Shown one piece after another: positions 16,715 to 25,889 of a DNA stretch of 64,000 nt (its first letter is position 1; the number at the start of each line of letters is the position of its first letter). The DNA is taken from contig JAKQUI010000006.1 in the NCBI GenBank assembly GCA_029562645.1, positions 47,392-111,391 of the forward strand. Direction: 5' to 3'. Source of the stretch: Spirochaetota bacterium (GTDB taxonomy: Bacteria > Spirochaetota > UBA4802 > JAKQUI01). The notes beneath the pieces were generated by a model. It was not told the origin of the DNA. It made no database searches and saw nothing but the letters and a program-made list of their open reading frames with translations. The position numbers and the translations under genes were made by a program.

Positions 16715-17059
16715 ATGGAAAGACATGCGGCGGATCATGGGAATGAGGTTTTCTTTCTAAAGACGAGGGCGGTGGTGTTCGATCGGGTGCGCGGCCATAT
16801 CGAGCGGTGGATCAGGGAGCAGGGCATTTACTTTTTTGATGTGTTTTGCGAACGTGAGGAGTCCGGCGCGGGCGCGGACGGCTTCTGCTATACTGTGCGC
16901 GTGATTGACCGCTATCAGCGCCGGGCGCATCTGTTCCGGCTTCGGTTTCGCAACGGGAGCTTCGAGCTCGGCTACCTGCGGATGTCGCAGAACCCGGCGC
17001 TCCTCCGTCCCGCAGGTTTCCGGATGGAGCTTCAGCAGCACGCCGGATCATTCTGCTAG
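16715..17059 (+). CDS. Small hypothetical protein
   Basis: 114 residues, probably cytoplasmic, no recognised family. The frame is open from 16622, but AAAGAGG 6 bp before the ATG at 16715 fixes the start. The sequence alternates charged and aromatic residues (VRGHIERWIREQGIYFFDVF, RRAHLFRLRFRNGSFELGYLR) and looks like a small alpha/beta fold. An intrinsic terminator lies 212 bp downstream. No functional clue from the neighbours. Confidence 0.6.
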   Translation: MERHAADHGNEVFFLKTRAVVFDRVRGHIERWIREQGIYFFDVFCEREESGAGADGFCYTVRVIDRYQRRAHLFRLRFRNGSFELGYLRMSQNPALLRPAGFRMELQQHAGSFC

Positions 17060-17270
17060 GGGGCGCTCTTGTCCGGTGTGCGATGGCGACGGTCGCTCGC
17101 GCCGGAACTGCAGCCGTCGCAACGACGGCAATCATCCCCCGCGTTCGCATGGTGCGGACTGCCGGGGTGCGGATGCGAAATCGAGCGTGGAGCGCATGTG
17201 TGCTCGGTTTTCATCAACATCTCGGCGGCCCGAGGCGCGTCACGAGAATGCTCGGGGCCAGGCCGCAGCC

Positions 17271-17297
17271 CTCGATTTTCCAATCGAGCTTTTTTTT
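17271..17297 (+). terminator. Rho-independent terminator
   Basis: The stem CTCGATT / AATCGAG has a 4-nt loop and is followed by C and eight T. It would end plus-strand transcripts from 16715. The 211 bp between that gene and the stem hold no convincing ORF and could be a 3' untranslated region or a short RNA. Confidence 0.8.
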
Positions 17298-17342
17298 CGG
17301 TGGTATGCGTGAATTGTATTGTGAGAGTGGGAAAACGGTGCG

Positions 17343-17702
17343 TCAGGACCGGGCCTTGATTTTCTCCATGGCCTGATCGTTGGTGTTCACGATGTCGACG
17401 AAGTCGGAAATCCCGACGATATCCATGACCTTTTGGAAGTGGTTGGACAGCCCGACGAAGGCGACCCGACCGTTCTTCTCGCCCATGTCCTGGATAATGT
17501 TGATGAGCGTCGCGATCCCCGCCGAGTTGATGTAGTTCGTTTTCTCGAAGTTTATGATAAGGTTGGCGGGATTGTGCTTTTCCTTGATGGATGCGTATGT
17601 TTTCATGATGTCGCTGTCCGATTCGGAGGTGATATCTCCTTCGACAACGAGAACGGGGGTATTTTCCTTCATGTCAGACGATACCCGGTAGTTGCTGTCC
17701 AT
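17343..17702 (-). CDS. STAS-domain anti-sigma-factor antagonist
   Basis: 119 residues forming a single STAS domain. The conserved loop around the phosphorylatable Ser is present (YINSAGIATLINI). The start at 17702 follows GGGGAAGGAACC; a longer frame to 17741 is possible but has a poorer site. Such proteins bind anti-sigma kinases when unphosphorylated and are reactivated by PP2C phosphatases of the SpoIIE type. Two proteins with that phosphatase domain are encoded at 51.7-58.9 kb, but whether they act on this protein is inference. The gene lies downstream of uvrD on the same strand, 104 bp away. Confidence 0.88.
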   Translation of the reverse strand: MDSNYRVSSDMKENTPVLVVEGDITSESDSDIMKTYASIKEKHNPANLIINFEKTNYINSAGIATLINIIQDMGEKNGRVAFVGLSNHFQKVMDIVGISDFVDIVNTNDQAMEKIKARS

Positions 17703-17806
17703 GGTTCCTTCCCCGTCTATGATGTTTCCCGTTCGATGCATCTTTGCAGCACGCTAAAATCAATGATGAAAAAAATCAACATTTTTTGGCCCGGCTGGGC
17801 ATTATT

Positions 17807-20062
17807 TTACCGTTGTATCTTCTCAAGAGGTGTATACTTCTGCAAAAATGTTTTTTTTCCACCCGATTTGAAGTCAATCACGAGACGGGTATTGTCGCCG
17901 GTGCCCTCGATCTTGAGGATCGTCCCGATTCCATAGCGGGGGTGCATCACGCGGTCCCGGGTGCGAAATGCGGGCTCGTCGTCAAAGGCGACCGGTTCAT
18001 CGGGAACGACCGGAGCTTCGATGTCCATAACCCGCGAGGGTTGTGGCGCGCGTCCCGTGCCCCCGCGAAAGCTCCGTTGGGGGCCAAACGAATTGCCGGA
18101 AAAGGAGTCGCCCCCATAGCGGACCGGGACCAGGAGGTGTTCGGGGATCTCCCCGAGAAAGCGCGACGGCTGCTTGTATTCCACGCCGCTCCAGCCGCGT
18201 CGGACGTCGGCGCAGGTGAGGTGGAGCATCTCCATGGCGCGCGTGATGCCCACGTAGCAGAGGCGCCGCTCCTCCTCGATCCCCTCGTCGGTGTCGCTTG
18301 AATTGAAGTGCGGGAACAGTCCCTCCTCCATCCCGGTGAGGAAGACCACGCGGAACTCGAGCCCCTTCGCATTGTGCACCGTCATGAGCGTGACGGCGCC
18401 CGCCTGCGCGGCCGCGGCCTCCTGGGGGTTCTCCTCGGAGGTGAGGAGGGATATATCCTGTAGGAATTGGTCCGGCGTGGCGTCGGGATTGCGGATCTCG
18501 TACTCGTAAACGCCGTTGAGGAGCTCGTCCAGGTTCTCGAGGCGGCCGCGGGCCTCGATGGATTTTTCCGCCGCAAGATCGTCGCGATACCCCGAGCGCT
18601 CGATGATGTCGTTGACGAAATCGGAAAGCTTTCGCGATGTCGGGACCTCCTCGCGCGCGGCGATGGCGGCGAGGATGAGCTCGCGAAAGCGGGCCATGCC
18701 CTCGGGGGCCTTGCCGAGATAGTCTCCCGCCCGCAGGATGATCTCCCATTCGGAGACGTTGTTGGCGTACGCGGCGTCGCGCACGCGCTCGAGGGTGACC
18801 TTGCCGATCCCCCGCGCCGGCGTGTTGATGATGCGCCCCAGGGCCACCTCGTCGCGGGTGTTGCAGATGAAGCGCAGGTACGACATGATATCCTTGACCT
18901 CTTTGCGGTCGTAGAACTTGAGGCCGCCCACCACACGGTAGGGGATGTTCTCCTGGCGCAGGAAGTCCTCGAAGATCCGCGACTGCGCATTGGTCCGGTA
19001 GAAGATCGCGATGTCCGCGTTCACGACCCCCTCGGTCGACTTGTGGCGGCGTATGGCGTTCACCACGTATTCCGCCTCGCCGTACTCGTTGTTCGCGACG
19101 CACCAGACGGCGCTCTCGCCGTCGCCCCGCTGCGCGCTGAGCGCCTTGTGCTTGCGGTTCACGTTGTTCTGGATCACCGCGGCCGCGGCGGTGAGGATGG
19201 GGACGGTGGAGCGGTAGTTCTCGCCGAGCGTGATGACGCGGGCGTTCTCGTAGTCGCGCTCGAACTCGAGGATGTTGCGGATGTCGGCGCCCCGCCACGA
19301 GTAGATCGACTGGTCGTCGTCGCCCACCACGCAGAGGTTGCCTGTTGCGCGCGAGAGGGCGCGCGTGATGAGGTACTGCGCGTGATTGGTGTCCTGGTAC
19401 TCGTCCACCATGAAGTAGCGCCAGCGCCGCTGGAGCGAGACGAGGGTCTCGGGGCTTTCGCGCAGCAGCGCGACCGTGCGGATGAGGAGGTCGTTGAAGT
19501 CGAGCGCGTTCTGCTTGGCCAGGCGCGCATGGTATTCGGCGTAGAGGTTCGGGAAGCTGAAGGGGTAGTGCTTGGGCATGATCGCGACGGGGTCCGCGCC
19601 GTCGTAGAGCTCGGCCTTGTCCTTGATCTCGGATATCTTCGAGGTGAGCGAGGCCGGCGTGAACTTCTTCGGGTCGATGCGCAGCTCGAGGAGGATCTCC
19701 TTGACCAGCGCGGCCTGGTCCTTCGCGTCGAAGATCGAGAAGTTCCCCGGCAGGCCGATTGCAGCGCCGTGACGGCGCAGGATGTACACCGCGGCCGCGT
19801 GGAAGGTGCGAATGAACACGCTCTCTCCCACCGGGCCCGCGATCGTCATGATGCGCTTTCGCATCTCCTCGGCCGCCTTGTTGGTGAAGGTCACGGCGAA
19901 GATCGCGTAGGGCGGCACCAGCTTGTTCTTGATGAGGTGCGCGATGCGGTAGGTGATCACGCGGGTCTTCCCGGAGCCCGCCCCCGCGAGGATGAGGAGC
20001 GGTCCCTCGGTGTGTAGTACGGCCTCGCGCTGGTTGGGATTGAGCTGGTCGATGAAGTCCAT
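17807..20062 (-). CDS. uvrD: UvrD/PcrA-type 3'-5' DNA helicase
   Basis: 751 residues, full length for a superfamily 1A helicase. Q motif LNPNQREAV, Walker A AGAGSGKT, motif Ia TFTNKAAEEM, Walker B/DEYQD (MVDEYQDTN), motif III DDQSIYSWRGA, motif IV GENYRS, motif V TVHNAKGLEF, motif VI YVGITRA. The C-terminal ~50 residues form the Tudor-like RNA-polymerase-binding tail typical of PcrA (VMHPRYGIGTI). The start at 20062 has AGAGG 7 bp upstream; upstream in-frame codons back to 20098 are rejected. Roles are nucleotide excision repair and removal of stalled complexes. Housekeeping gene; the choice of name between uvrD and pcrA is a convention. Confidence 0.95.
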   Translation of the reverse strand: MDFIDQLNPNQREAVLHTEGPLLILAGAGSGKTRVITYRIAHLIKNKLVPPYAIFAVTFTNKAAEEMRKRIMTIAGPVGESVFIRTFHAAAVYILRRHGAAIGLPGNFSIFDAKDQAALVKEILLELRIDPKKFTPASLTSKISEIKDKAELYDGADPVAIMPKHYPFSFPNLYAEYHARLAKQNALDFNDLLIRTVALLRESPETLVSLQRRWRYFMVDEYQDTNHAQYLITRALSRATGNLCVVGDDDQSIYSWRGADIRNILEFERDYENARVITLGENYRSTVPILTAAAAVIQNNVNRKHKALSAQRGDGESAVWCVANNEYGEAEYVVNAIRRHKSTEGVVNADIAIFYRTNAQSRIFEDFLRQENIPYRVVGGLKFYDRKEVKDIMSYLRFICNTRDEVALGRIINTPARGIGKVTLERVRDAAYANNVSEWEIILRAGDYLGKAPEGMARFRELILAAIAAREEVPTSRKLSDFVNDIIERSGYRDDLAAEKSIEARGRLENLDELLNGVYEYEIRNPDATPDQFLQDISLLTSEENPQEAAAAQAGAVTLMTVHNAKGLEFRVVFLTGMEEGLFPHFNSSDTDEGIEEERRLCYVGITRAMEMLHLTCADVRRGWSGVEYKQPSRFLGEIPEHLLVPVRYGGDSFSGNSFGPQRSFRGGTGRAPQPSRVMDIEAPVVPDEPVAFDDEPAFRTRDRVMHPRYGIGTILKIEGTGDNTRLVIDFKSGGKKTFLQKYTPLEKIQR

Positions 20063-20157
20063 GCGGAACCTCTTAGTGTCATCGTTCCGCAGTGACAAGC
20101 AGTTTTTTCACGGCATGCGTCGCGCCGTGCGGAAGGCCCGACGGCGCGACGGCGCGA

Positions 20158-22308
20158 TCATCCGACGGAGGAGATCTCCCGCTCCAGGCGCGCGCAGGCC
20201 TGCTGCGCCTGGAGCTTCACGAGCTCGGCGTTCGCGTGCATCGCGTCGCAGGCCTGGTCCACGTGATGGCGCGCGCGGCGGTAGGTCTCGGTCATCGACG
20301 AACGGTAGTGCGTGATCCGCTCCTGGGCCGAATCGGACAGGTCGTGCATGCGCTCGCGCACCTGCGCGATGCCCGCAAGCGCGCGCTCGCGAATCCGGCT
20401 GAAGTGCTCGTCCTTCGCGGCGCACGGCGAGGCCGAATCGACCTCCCGGAAATACTGCTCCTGGATCGCGGCAAGCTCCCGCATCGCCGTCTCGAGCTGC
20501 TCGCCCAGGCCCGCCTGGAAGGCCTCGAGCTGCTCGCGGCAGCGCTGGCCGATCCACGCGAGGTCGTACACCGGGTGCGGTATGCCGGCGGTTCGGCGTT
20601 TCGCCGGAGCCGGGTGCGCGCTCTCGAGCGCGATCGCGCGGGCGTTCTTCTCGTAAATGGCCGGGGGCTCGTAGGTCCAGCCGCTCCTGAGGCGGCGGTC
20701 CTCCCGAAAAAGGTTCACGAGCACAAACAGCCCCACGGCCGGCGCCATGATGCGCGCCGGAAGGCCGAACTCGGCGTAGAGGTCGCGCAGGAGGCCCGTG
20801 AGGCGCGCGACGAGAGGCCGGTTGCCGCGGTACCAGTGGCGCATGGCCCACACGGACCCCGCATAGATGCTCGCGAGGCCCCGGGCGCCCGCCTTGTATC
20901 GGCGAACGACGCGCGGGTCCGGATGGTTCTTGTGCGCCTGCCAGCCCTGGAGCGTCGTGCGGGCGATGCGCGCGAGGCTGGGGCCGTTCGTGTTCAGGTC
21001 GTCGGTGAATGCGTCGATGAGGTGCTCGCCCTCGCGCCCGTCGCGGATGTGCGGATGCCGGAAGTTGAAGCGCGTCTGGCCGTGCGCGTCGGCCGCGGGG
21101 CACTCGTCCTCAGTGAGCAGCGTGCCCGCCGCGCGGTGCTCATGATACAGCGGCGTGCCGGGGAGCGGGGTGTAGAGCATGAACTGGTGGAAGTCGGTGT
21201 CGTGGGCCACGGCGTGGGCGATGGCCTCGCGGATGTTCTCCGGGGTGTGCTCCTCGAGGCCGATGATGGTCGAGCCGAGCACGCGGATGCCGTTCGCCTG
21301 GAAGCGCTTCACCAGCTCCAGGGTGTCCACGCCATTGAGTTTCGAATAACGGCTGTCGCGGCCCTCGATGCCCATCCACACCCACGAGACACCGAGTCCC
21401 ACGAGCTGCTCCATGGTGTACGATTCGAGCACGCGCGCGGAGGTGAAGACGTAGAAGGCCCAGCTCTTGTCGTGCCGCTGCATGAGCTCGAGCAGGCGCA
21501 GCGCGCGCTCGCGGTACAAGAGGAAGTTCTCGTCGAGCACGAAGAACGAGCCGACCCCGAGCTCCTGCTCGAGCTGGCAGAGCACGGCGAAGAGCTCGTC
21601 GCCGGTTTTATAGAAGACGACGGAGTTTCCCTTGCCGCCGAAGAGCGCCGAGGTGGAGCAGAAGTTGCAGCCCATGGGGCAGCCCACCGACGGGATCAGC
21701 ACGGCCGCCGTACGCGTGCCGGGTATGCTGATGCCCATGATGCGCGTGCCGAACCCCGAGATGACCGCCGGGTGCTTCACGGGGGCGCTCGCGTCCTGGC
21801 CCAGAAACTCGCGGAACCAGCGGATCCCGTCGCCGCGGCAGATGTGGTCGGCGTCGATGCTCTCCTCGAGGTCCTCGCGGTTGGCGATATGGCCGCCGAC
21901 CACGATGGTGGCCCCGGGCTGGAGGCGGCGGATCTCCGCGCACATCTTTTTCACTTTCAGCATATTGGGGATGATGGCGCTGATGCCCACGATGTCGTAG
22001 GCGTTGTCGCGCAGCTCTTCCATAAAGCGATCGAGCGTGGGGAACTCCAGCACCGTGCAGGCGGCCTCGATGTTCGCCTCGATCATGAGCAGCCCGAAGG
22101 TGCGGTGGAACATGCGCAGCGAGAAGGGGCCCTGTACGCGCGTCACCTGGTTGTGGTAGAGCTCCATGGGGTTCTCGGCGCGGCTGCCGTATTCGTCGTT
22201 CTGCGCGAAGGGGCCGAAGACGCCCGTGAGCAGGATGCGGGTGTCCTTCCCGGCGTTGCGGTGCGCTGTATGCGCGGTCGTTGTGGTGTCGTGGTGTGCG
22301 TGTCCCAT
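20158..22308 (-). CDS. B12-binding radical SAM protein
   Basis: 716 residues. An N-terminal cobalamin-binding-like domain occupies ~20-190 (DIVGISAIIPNMLKV, IVVGGHIANRED). A radical SAM core follows, with the cluster motif GCPMGCNFC (CX3CX2C) near residue 215 and strands to ~430 (MGIEGRDS, GSTIIGLEEH, LYTPLPGTPLY). The last ~280 residues are an unusual, mostly helical extension ending in a predicted coiled coil. Members of this broad class methylate or rearrange lipids, hopanoids, tetrapyrroles and other substrates; the substrate here cannot be told. It is divergent from metF, with the two starts 217 bp apart. Confidence 0.9.
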   Translation of the reverse strand: MGHAHHDTTTTAHTAHRNAGKDTRILLTGVFGPFAQNDEYGSRAENPMELYHNQVTRVQGPFSLRMFHRTFGLLMIEANIEAACTVLEFPTLDRFMEELRDNAYDIVGISAIIPNMLKVKKMCAEIRRLQPGATIVVGGHIANREDLEESIDADHICRGDGIRWFREFLGQDASAPVKHPAVISGFGTRIMGISIPGTRTAAVLIPSVGCPMGCNFCSTSALFGGKGNSVVFYKTGDELFAVLCQLEQELGVGSFFVLDENFLLYRERALRLLELMQRHDKSWAFYVFTSARVLESYTMEQLVGLGVSWVWMGIEGRDSRYSKLNGVDTLELVKRFQANGIRVLGSTIIGLEEHTPENIREAIAHAVAHDTDFHQFMLYTPLPGTPLYHEHRAAGTLLTEDECPAADAHGQTRFNFRHPHIRDGREGEHLIDAFTDDLNTNGPSLARIARTTLQGWQAHKNHPDPRVVRRYKAGARGLASIYAGSVWAMRHWYRGNRPLVARLTGLLRDLYAEFGLPARIMAPAVGLFVLVNLFREDRRLRSGWTYEPPAIYEKNARAIALESAHPAPAKRRTAGIPHPVYDLAWIGQRCREQLEAFQAGLGEQLETAMRELAAIQEQYFREVDSASPCAAKDEHFSRIRERALAGIAQVRERMHDLSDSAQERITHYRSSMTETYRRARHHVDQACDAMHANAELVKLQAQQACARLEREISSVG

Positions 22309-22524
22309 GGTTCGTGCGTGTCCTTGAAGTTTTCAGCGGGCCGCGATGGGCCAATCACCCGCCCAGTATATCGGGCTCCATTCTCTCACCGCGCCCCATT
22401 TCTGTCAAGAGGCAAAGCGGGGAGGGAATCCGCCCGGACGGCCGCGCCGGGGAAAAGGTGATTGACAGCGCGGGTGAAACGTGCGAGCGATCGATGCGCT
22501 ACCTGCGCGGGAGAGTGGAGGCAC

Positions 22525-23415
22525 ATGCATATCGGCGATATCCTCACGAACAACAAGATCACCTTTAGCTTCGAGTTTTTTCCGCCGCGAGACCCCACAT
22601 CATCTGATGAGCTCTTTCGCTCGATCCGGGAGCTGGTGCCGCTCAAGCCCGGCTATGTGAGCGTCACCTACGGGGCGGGCGGATCGACGCGCGAGCTCAC
22701 GCACGACCTCGTGCTGAAGATCCAGAAAGAGACCGAGTTGACCGTCGTGTCGCATCTTACCTGCGTGGGCTCGACGCGCGATGAGATACTGGAGGTCCTC
22801 ACGCGCTATAAAAGCGAGGGAATCTGCAATATCATGGCGCTGCGCGGTGATCCGCCCCATGGGCAGGAGCGGTTCGTGATGACCGAGGGCGGCTTTCAGT
22901 TCGCGACGGAGCTTGTCGCATTTATTAAACAGCATTTCCCCGGCATGGGGATCGGCGTCGCGGGCTATCCGGAGGGGCACCCGGAGACGCCCAATCGGCT
23001 GCGCGAGATGGAGCACCTCAAGATGAAGGTCGATGCCGGCGCGGATTACATCTGCACCCAGCTCTTCTTCGATAATCGCGATTTCTACGATTTCCGCGAC
23101 CGCTGCCGCGTCGCCGGGATCACCGTCCCCATCCTCGCCGGCATCATGCCGGTCACCTCCCGCAAGGGGATCCTCCGCATGGCCGACCTCGCGCTGGGCG
23201 CGCGCTTCCCCGCGCGCCTCATGAAGGACCTCGCGCGCGCCGAGAGCGACGAGTACGTCGAGAAGGTGGGCATCCATTGGGCCACCACCCAGGTGGACGA
23301 CCTCATCGACAATGGCGCGCAGGGGGTCCACTTCTACACGCTCAACCGATCGCGCGCAACGCGCGAGATCTATGCGTCGTTGGGCGCGAGCTCGTCGGAG
23401 GTGTTCAACCGGTAG
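22525..23415 (+). CDS. metF: 5,10-methylenetetrahydrofolate reductase
   Basis: 296 residues, the usual length. The conserved FSFEFFPPRD start with the catalytic Glu, then SVTYGAGGSTR, VSHLTCVGSTRDE, MALRGDPP, QLFFDN and PILAGIMPV give a confident call. It reduces methylene-THF to methyl-THF with FAD for methionine synthesis. ATG 22525 follows GTGGAGG; the frame extends upstream to 22462 without homology. It ends at a strong bidirectional terminator shared with the convergent lipoprotein gene. Confidence 0.96.
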   Translation: MHIGDILTNNKITFSFEFFPPRDPTSSDELFRSIRELVPLKPGYVSVTYGAGGSTRELTHDLVLKIQKETELTVVSHLTCVGSTRDEILEVLTRYKSEGICNIMALRGDPPHGQERFVMTEGGFQFATELVAFIKQHFPGMGIGVAGYPEGHPETPNRLREMEHLKMKVDAGADYICTQLFFDNRDFYDFRDRCRVAGITVPILAGIMPVTSRKGILRMADLALGARFPARLMKDLARAESDEYVEKVGIHWATTQVDDLIDNGAQGVHFYTLNRSRATREIYASLGASSSEVFNR

Positions 23416-23425
23416 GTGCGGTCGT

Positions 23426-23457
23426 AAAAAACGCATCCCCGAAGGGATGCGTTTTTT
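23426..23457. terminator. Bidirectional rho-independent terminator
   Basis: AAAAAACGCATCCC and GGGATGCGTTTTTT form a perfect 14-nt inverted repeat around a CGAA loop, with T-runs on both strands. It serves metF (plus) and the lipoprotein gene (minus). Confidence 0.95.
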
Positions 23458-23491
23458 ATAGGCTGTGTGATGGTGCGGCATGTGCGTGTGA

Positions 23492-25312
23492 TCAATAATT
23501 GATTCTTCCCCGAATGGAAGATGTGGCCGTGCATATATAAGTAAATGGGATGCAAACCGGATCGTATGAAAGTTCATACTGGATGGTGAAGCTCTCCTTC
23601 TGGTCAAGTTTTGTGCTGAACCCCTCGACTTTAATGTGAAATTCCCGATCCTCGGGTATCGAGCCGCTCAGCCATATCCGGTATTCCCGCGGCTTTCCGT
23701 TGCCGGTGTAGCGTTCAATCGGGTATGTCTGCATGGAGCCGGTGATATCGTGGGATGCCGTGAGAGTGCTCTCGACGATATGTTCCGCTAATTGAAAGTA
23801 GACATACGTGCCCATTCCGCTTGGCGGGGTCAGGGGGTGGAACTCTCCGCTTTTCCAGTCGATGAAGAAATTATCAATGATGAAACCCGGATCGGAGCTG
23901 TCATAGACACCCTCCGCATTTTTAATCGCCCTGATAATCGCATAGGCGACGATTCTTCTGCCCATGTTTGTCAGGTAAAATTTCCGGACGGGCGCGTCGA
24001 TGTTCAAAAATTCATGAAGACGGTCGTAAACGTGGAGGAGCCCATACACGTCCACGAATGTGGCGTTGTATTCTCTCGCCGTCGCCTCCAGTATGGCATT
24101 GAGCGTCTCTACGCCTTTGTAGTATGAATCATACGTTTGCATGCCCCAGGAAAACCACGGCGGAATGGCGCCTACTATGTAAATCTTTGGGTGGTAGTCC
24201 GGGAATCGATTTTGATAGAGGTATATGTGGCTTCGTATCGTTGAGTGTATTTTTTTGAGAAGGTCGACGTTGTTGCTGCCATTGTAGAAATAGCGGTCGA
24301 ACCACTCATTCCCCACCTGATATAGTATCCTCTTCGGTTTCCATTTGAGTATATCCTCGTTTAGTGGCGAATACCCGTTGTACTTGTAAAGCTCGAGATT
24401 CTCTTCGCCGAAACTGACAGCGAACCTTCCATACCAGCTTTTGATGTCGGTATAGCGAGTATTGATGTCCCCAATATGCGCTTGATAATGTTTAGTATAC
24501 ATTGCGTCTTCCTGGTCCTGGGGCAGCGGTTCGCCCTCGCGAAGACCGAGCTTTGCGCGAAGTTCTGCGATCACGTTCTTGTAGTTCGGCATGGGGCGGA
24601 ACCGTTTTTCCTCGCAGCACGGGAACATCGGTTGGGGTTTCGACAGGCATGGGTGGTTGATGAAATCAATCAAGTTGCACCAGAGAACCGCTATCAGCTC
24701 ATTTCTTTCGCTGGGCAGATGCGCATCTTGGGTGGGATCAGACGGGATGCTGAAGTTTGAGATCATTGACGACATACGCATGTTTGCGGAAAACGACGAT
24801 GCGGTACGCGGTGATGGATTGGTGATGGCGGCGGACTGCGTCGTATGTAGCAATTCCGGGAATTTTTCCTCGAGTTGCCTGTCGAGATCCTCAAGTGAAT
24901 CGTATTGGAGGTTGTATGGATCGATTCCCGCTTGAAGGAGCTGGTCGCGCGCCAGTTGGTAGTCAAGCTCGCTTTTTGCCTCATCGCAGTTTTCCTGGCT
25001 GTCGCAATCGAATCGCATGCCCTTCTCGTTGAGCTTCTTGTCGAATTCTTCGCATGCGCCCGCGGCGAATGAAGGATACCCCGTTTCCGGGTCCGTTACT
25101 ATCTTTCCGCTGTCCTGGAAATCGGTCGCCAGATTGGCCACGTATGCCTTCTGCTCTTCGGTTAACTGATTTGTGACATCGCCGCCAGTCCGGGAACCTG
25201 TTGCCGCGTCCTTGTAGTCGAATAACCCGCCGCTGCAGCCGTGCAGCAACAGGACGCATGCGATGAACGTTGCGGCGTATAATCGGACGCCATGGTTTTT
25301 TTCGGATTTCAT
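23492..25312 (-). CDS. Large lipoprotein with degenerate SGNH-hydrolase-like domain
   Basis: 606 residues. Start at 25312 after GGGGGG; lipobox LLHGC. The N-terminal third is charged and Cys-containing. From ~330 to ~480 the pattern resembles an SGNH/GDSL hydrolase core: KIYIVGAIPPWFS, then NAILEATAREYNATFVDVYGLL, then a helix TNMGRRIVAYAIIRAIK where family members carry a Ser-Asp-His-type block. The usual DxxH is absent at that point (KFYLTNMG), so I infer a non-catalytic or rewired relative. The last ~110 residues look like a beta-rich binding domain. It lies downstream of the LytTR/sensor operon on the same strand and could be one of its targets. Confidence 0.7.
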   Translation of the reverse strand: MKSEKNHGVRLYAATFIACVLLLHGCSGGLFDYKDAATGSRTGGDVTNQLTEEQKAYVANLATDFQDSGKIVTDPETGYPSFAAGACEEFDKKLNEKGMRFDCDSQENCDEAKSELDYQLARDQLLQAGIDPYNLQYDSLEDLDRQLEEKFPELLHTTQSAAITNPSPRTASSFSANMRMSSMISNFSIPSDPTQDAHLPSERNELIAVLWCNLIDFINHPCLSKPQPMFPCCEEKRFRPMPNYKNVIAELRAKLGLREGEPLPQDQEDAMYTKHYQAHIGDINTRYTDIKSWYGRFAVSFGEENLELYKYNGYSPLNEDILKWKPKRILYQVGNEWFDRYFYNGSNNVDLLKKIHSTIRSHIYLYQNRFPDYHPKIYIVGAIPPWFSWGMQTYDSYYKGVETLNAILEATAREYNATFVDVYGLLHVYDRLHEFLNIDAPVRKFYLTNMGRRIVAYAIIRAIKNAEGVYDSSDPGFIIDNFFIDWKSGEFHPLTPPSGMGTYVYFQLAEHIVESTLTASHDITGSMQTYPIERYTGNGKPREYRIWLSGSIPEDREFHIKVEGFSTKLDQKESFTIQYELSYDPVCIPFTYICTATSSIRGRINY

Positions 25313-25358
25313 TGTGACCCCCCTGTGATATGGAGTTGCTTTTCTTGCTTGTTCCAGG

Positions 25359-25646
25359 TTATGCATTGGCATGCCGCAGAACGGGCGTGGTTTTGCAGTG
25401 TGATTCGCATGCCATGTTTCCCGTCATGCTTTCGGCGATGCCAAGACCGTTGGCCCCGATGCGTGTTGTCGGCTTTATGCCGATGGCCACGCCGGCCGGT
25501 GGGCATTCGACCAGCGACGACATGACGAGCGCGCGTGGCTCCCGCTTCCACGTCCGATGGCGCGCCTGGCCCATCAGCGATACGCTTGCGGCGGCGATTC
25601 CTTTGAAGCCTGCGAAGTGCGACAGATAGCGATAGATCCATTCCAT
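25359..25646 (-). CDS. Possible small protein
   Basis: A 95-residue frame that starts MEWIYRYLSHFAGFKG after a good ribosome binding site (AGGGGAGAG). It has no recognised domain, and no gene occupies the same DNA on the other strand. The composition is plausible, but without a homologue it remains weak; it could be the leader region of the lipoprotein gene at 25312. Confidence 0.3.
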   Translation of the reverse strand: MEWIYRYLSHFAGFKGIAAASVSLMGQARHRTWKREPRALVMSSLVECPPAGVAIGIKPTTRIGANGLGIAESMTGNMACESHCKTTPVLRHANA

Positions 25647-25680
25647 GTCCGTTCTCTCCCCTGCGTTTTTCATGCATGCA

Positions 25681-25739
25681 GGTGCGTCAATGCGTGTATG
25701 GCGGGACAGTACCAGACATGGCGCGGGTGCGTCAATGCG
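25681..25739. repeat. 14-bp direct repeat
   Basis: GGTGCGTCAATGCG occurs at 25681-25694 and again at 25726-25739, in the gap between the LytTR regulator gene and the downstream lipoprotein region. LytTR proteins bind pairs of direct repeats, but the 45-bp period here is longer than the usual ~21 bp. Confidence 0.45.
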
Positions 25740-25889
25740 GGAGACGACGCGCGCCCGGGAAGGAGAATGAACGTCAGGTCTTGCGGAATGAACGACATGC
25801 CGAAGGGGATCGCATGGCGGCTGGGTTGATGCGCGTCGTGATGGGAGCTAGGCGCGATTGGTGGTTCTCCGCGTGTTCGGAGAGCGACG

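Noticed and set aside
17060..17270. Short open frames after the hypothetical gene at 16715
   Set aside because: They run through the terminator or lack start sites, and none has a recognisable motif.
20092..22461. Plus-strand open frame of 789 codons
   Set aside because: It is antisense to the radical SAM gene, which has clear catalytic motifs; the composition is shadow-like.
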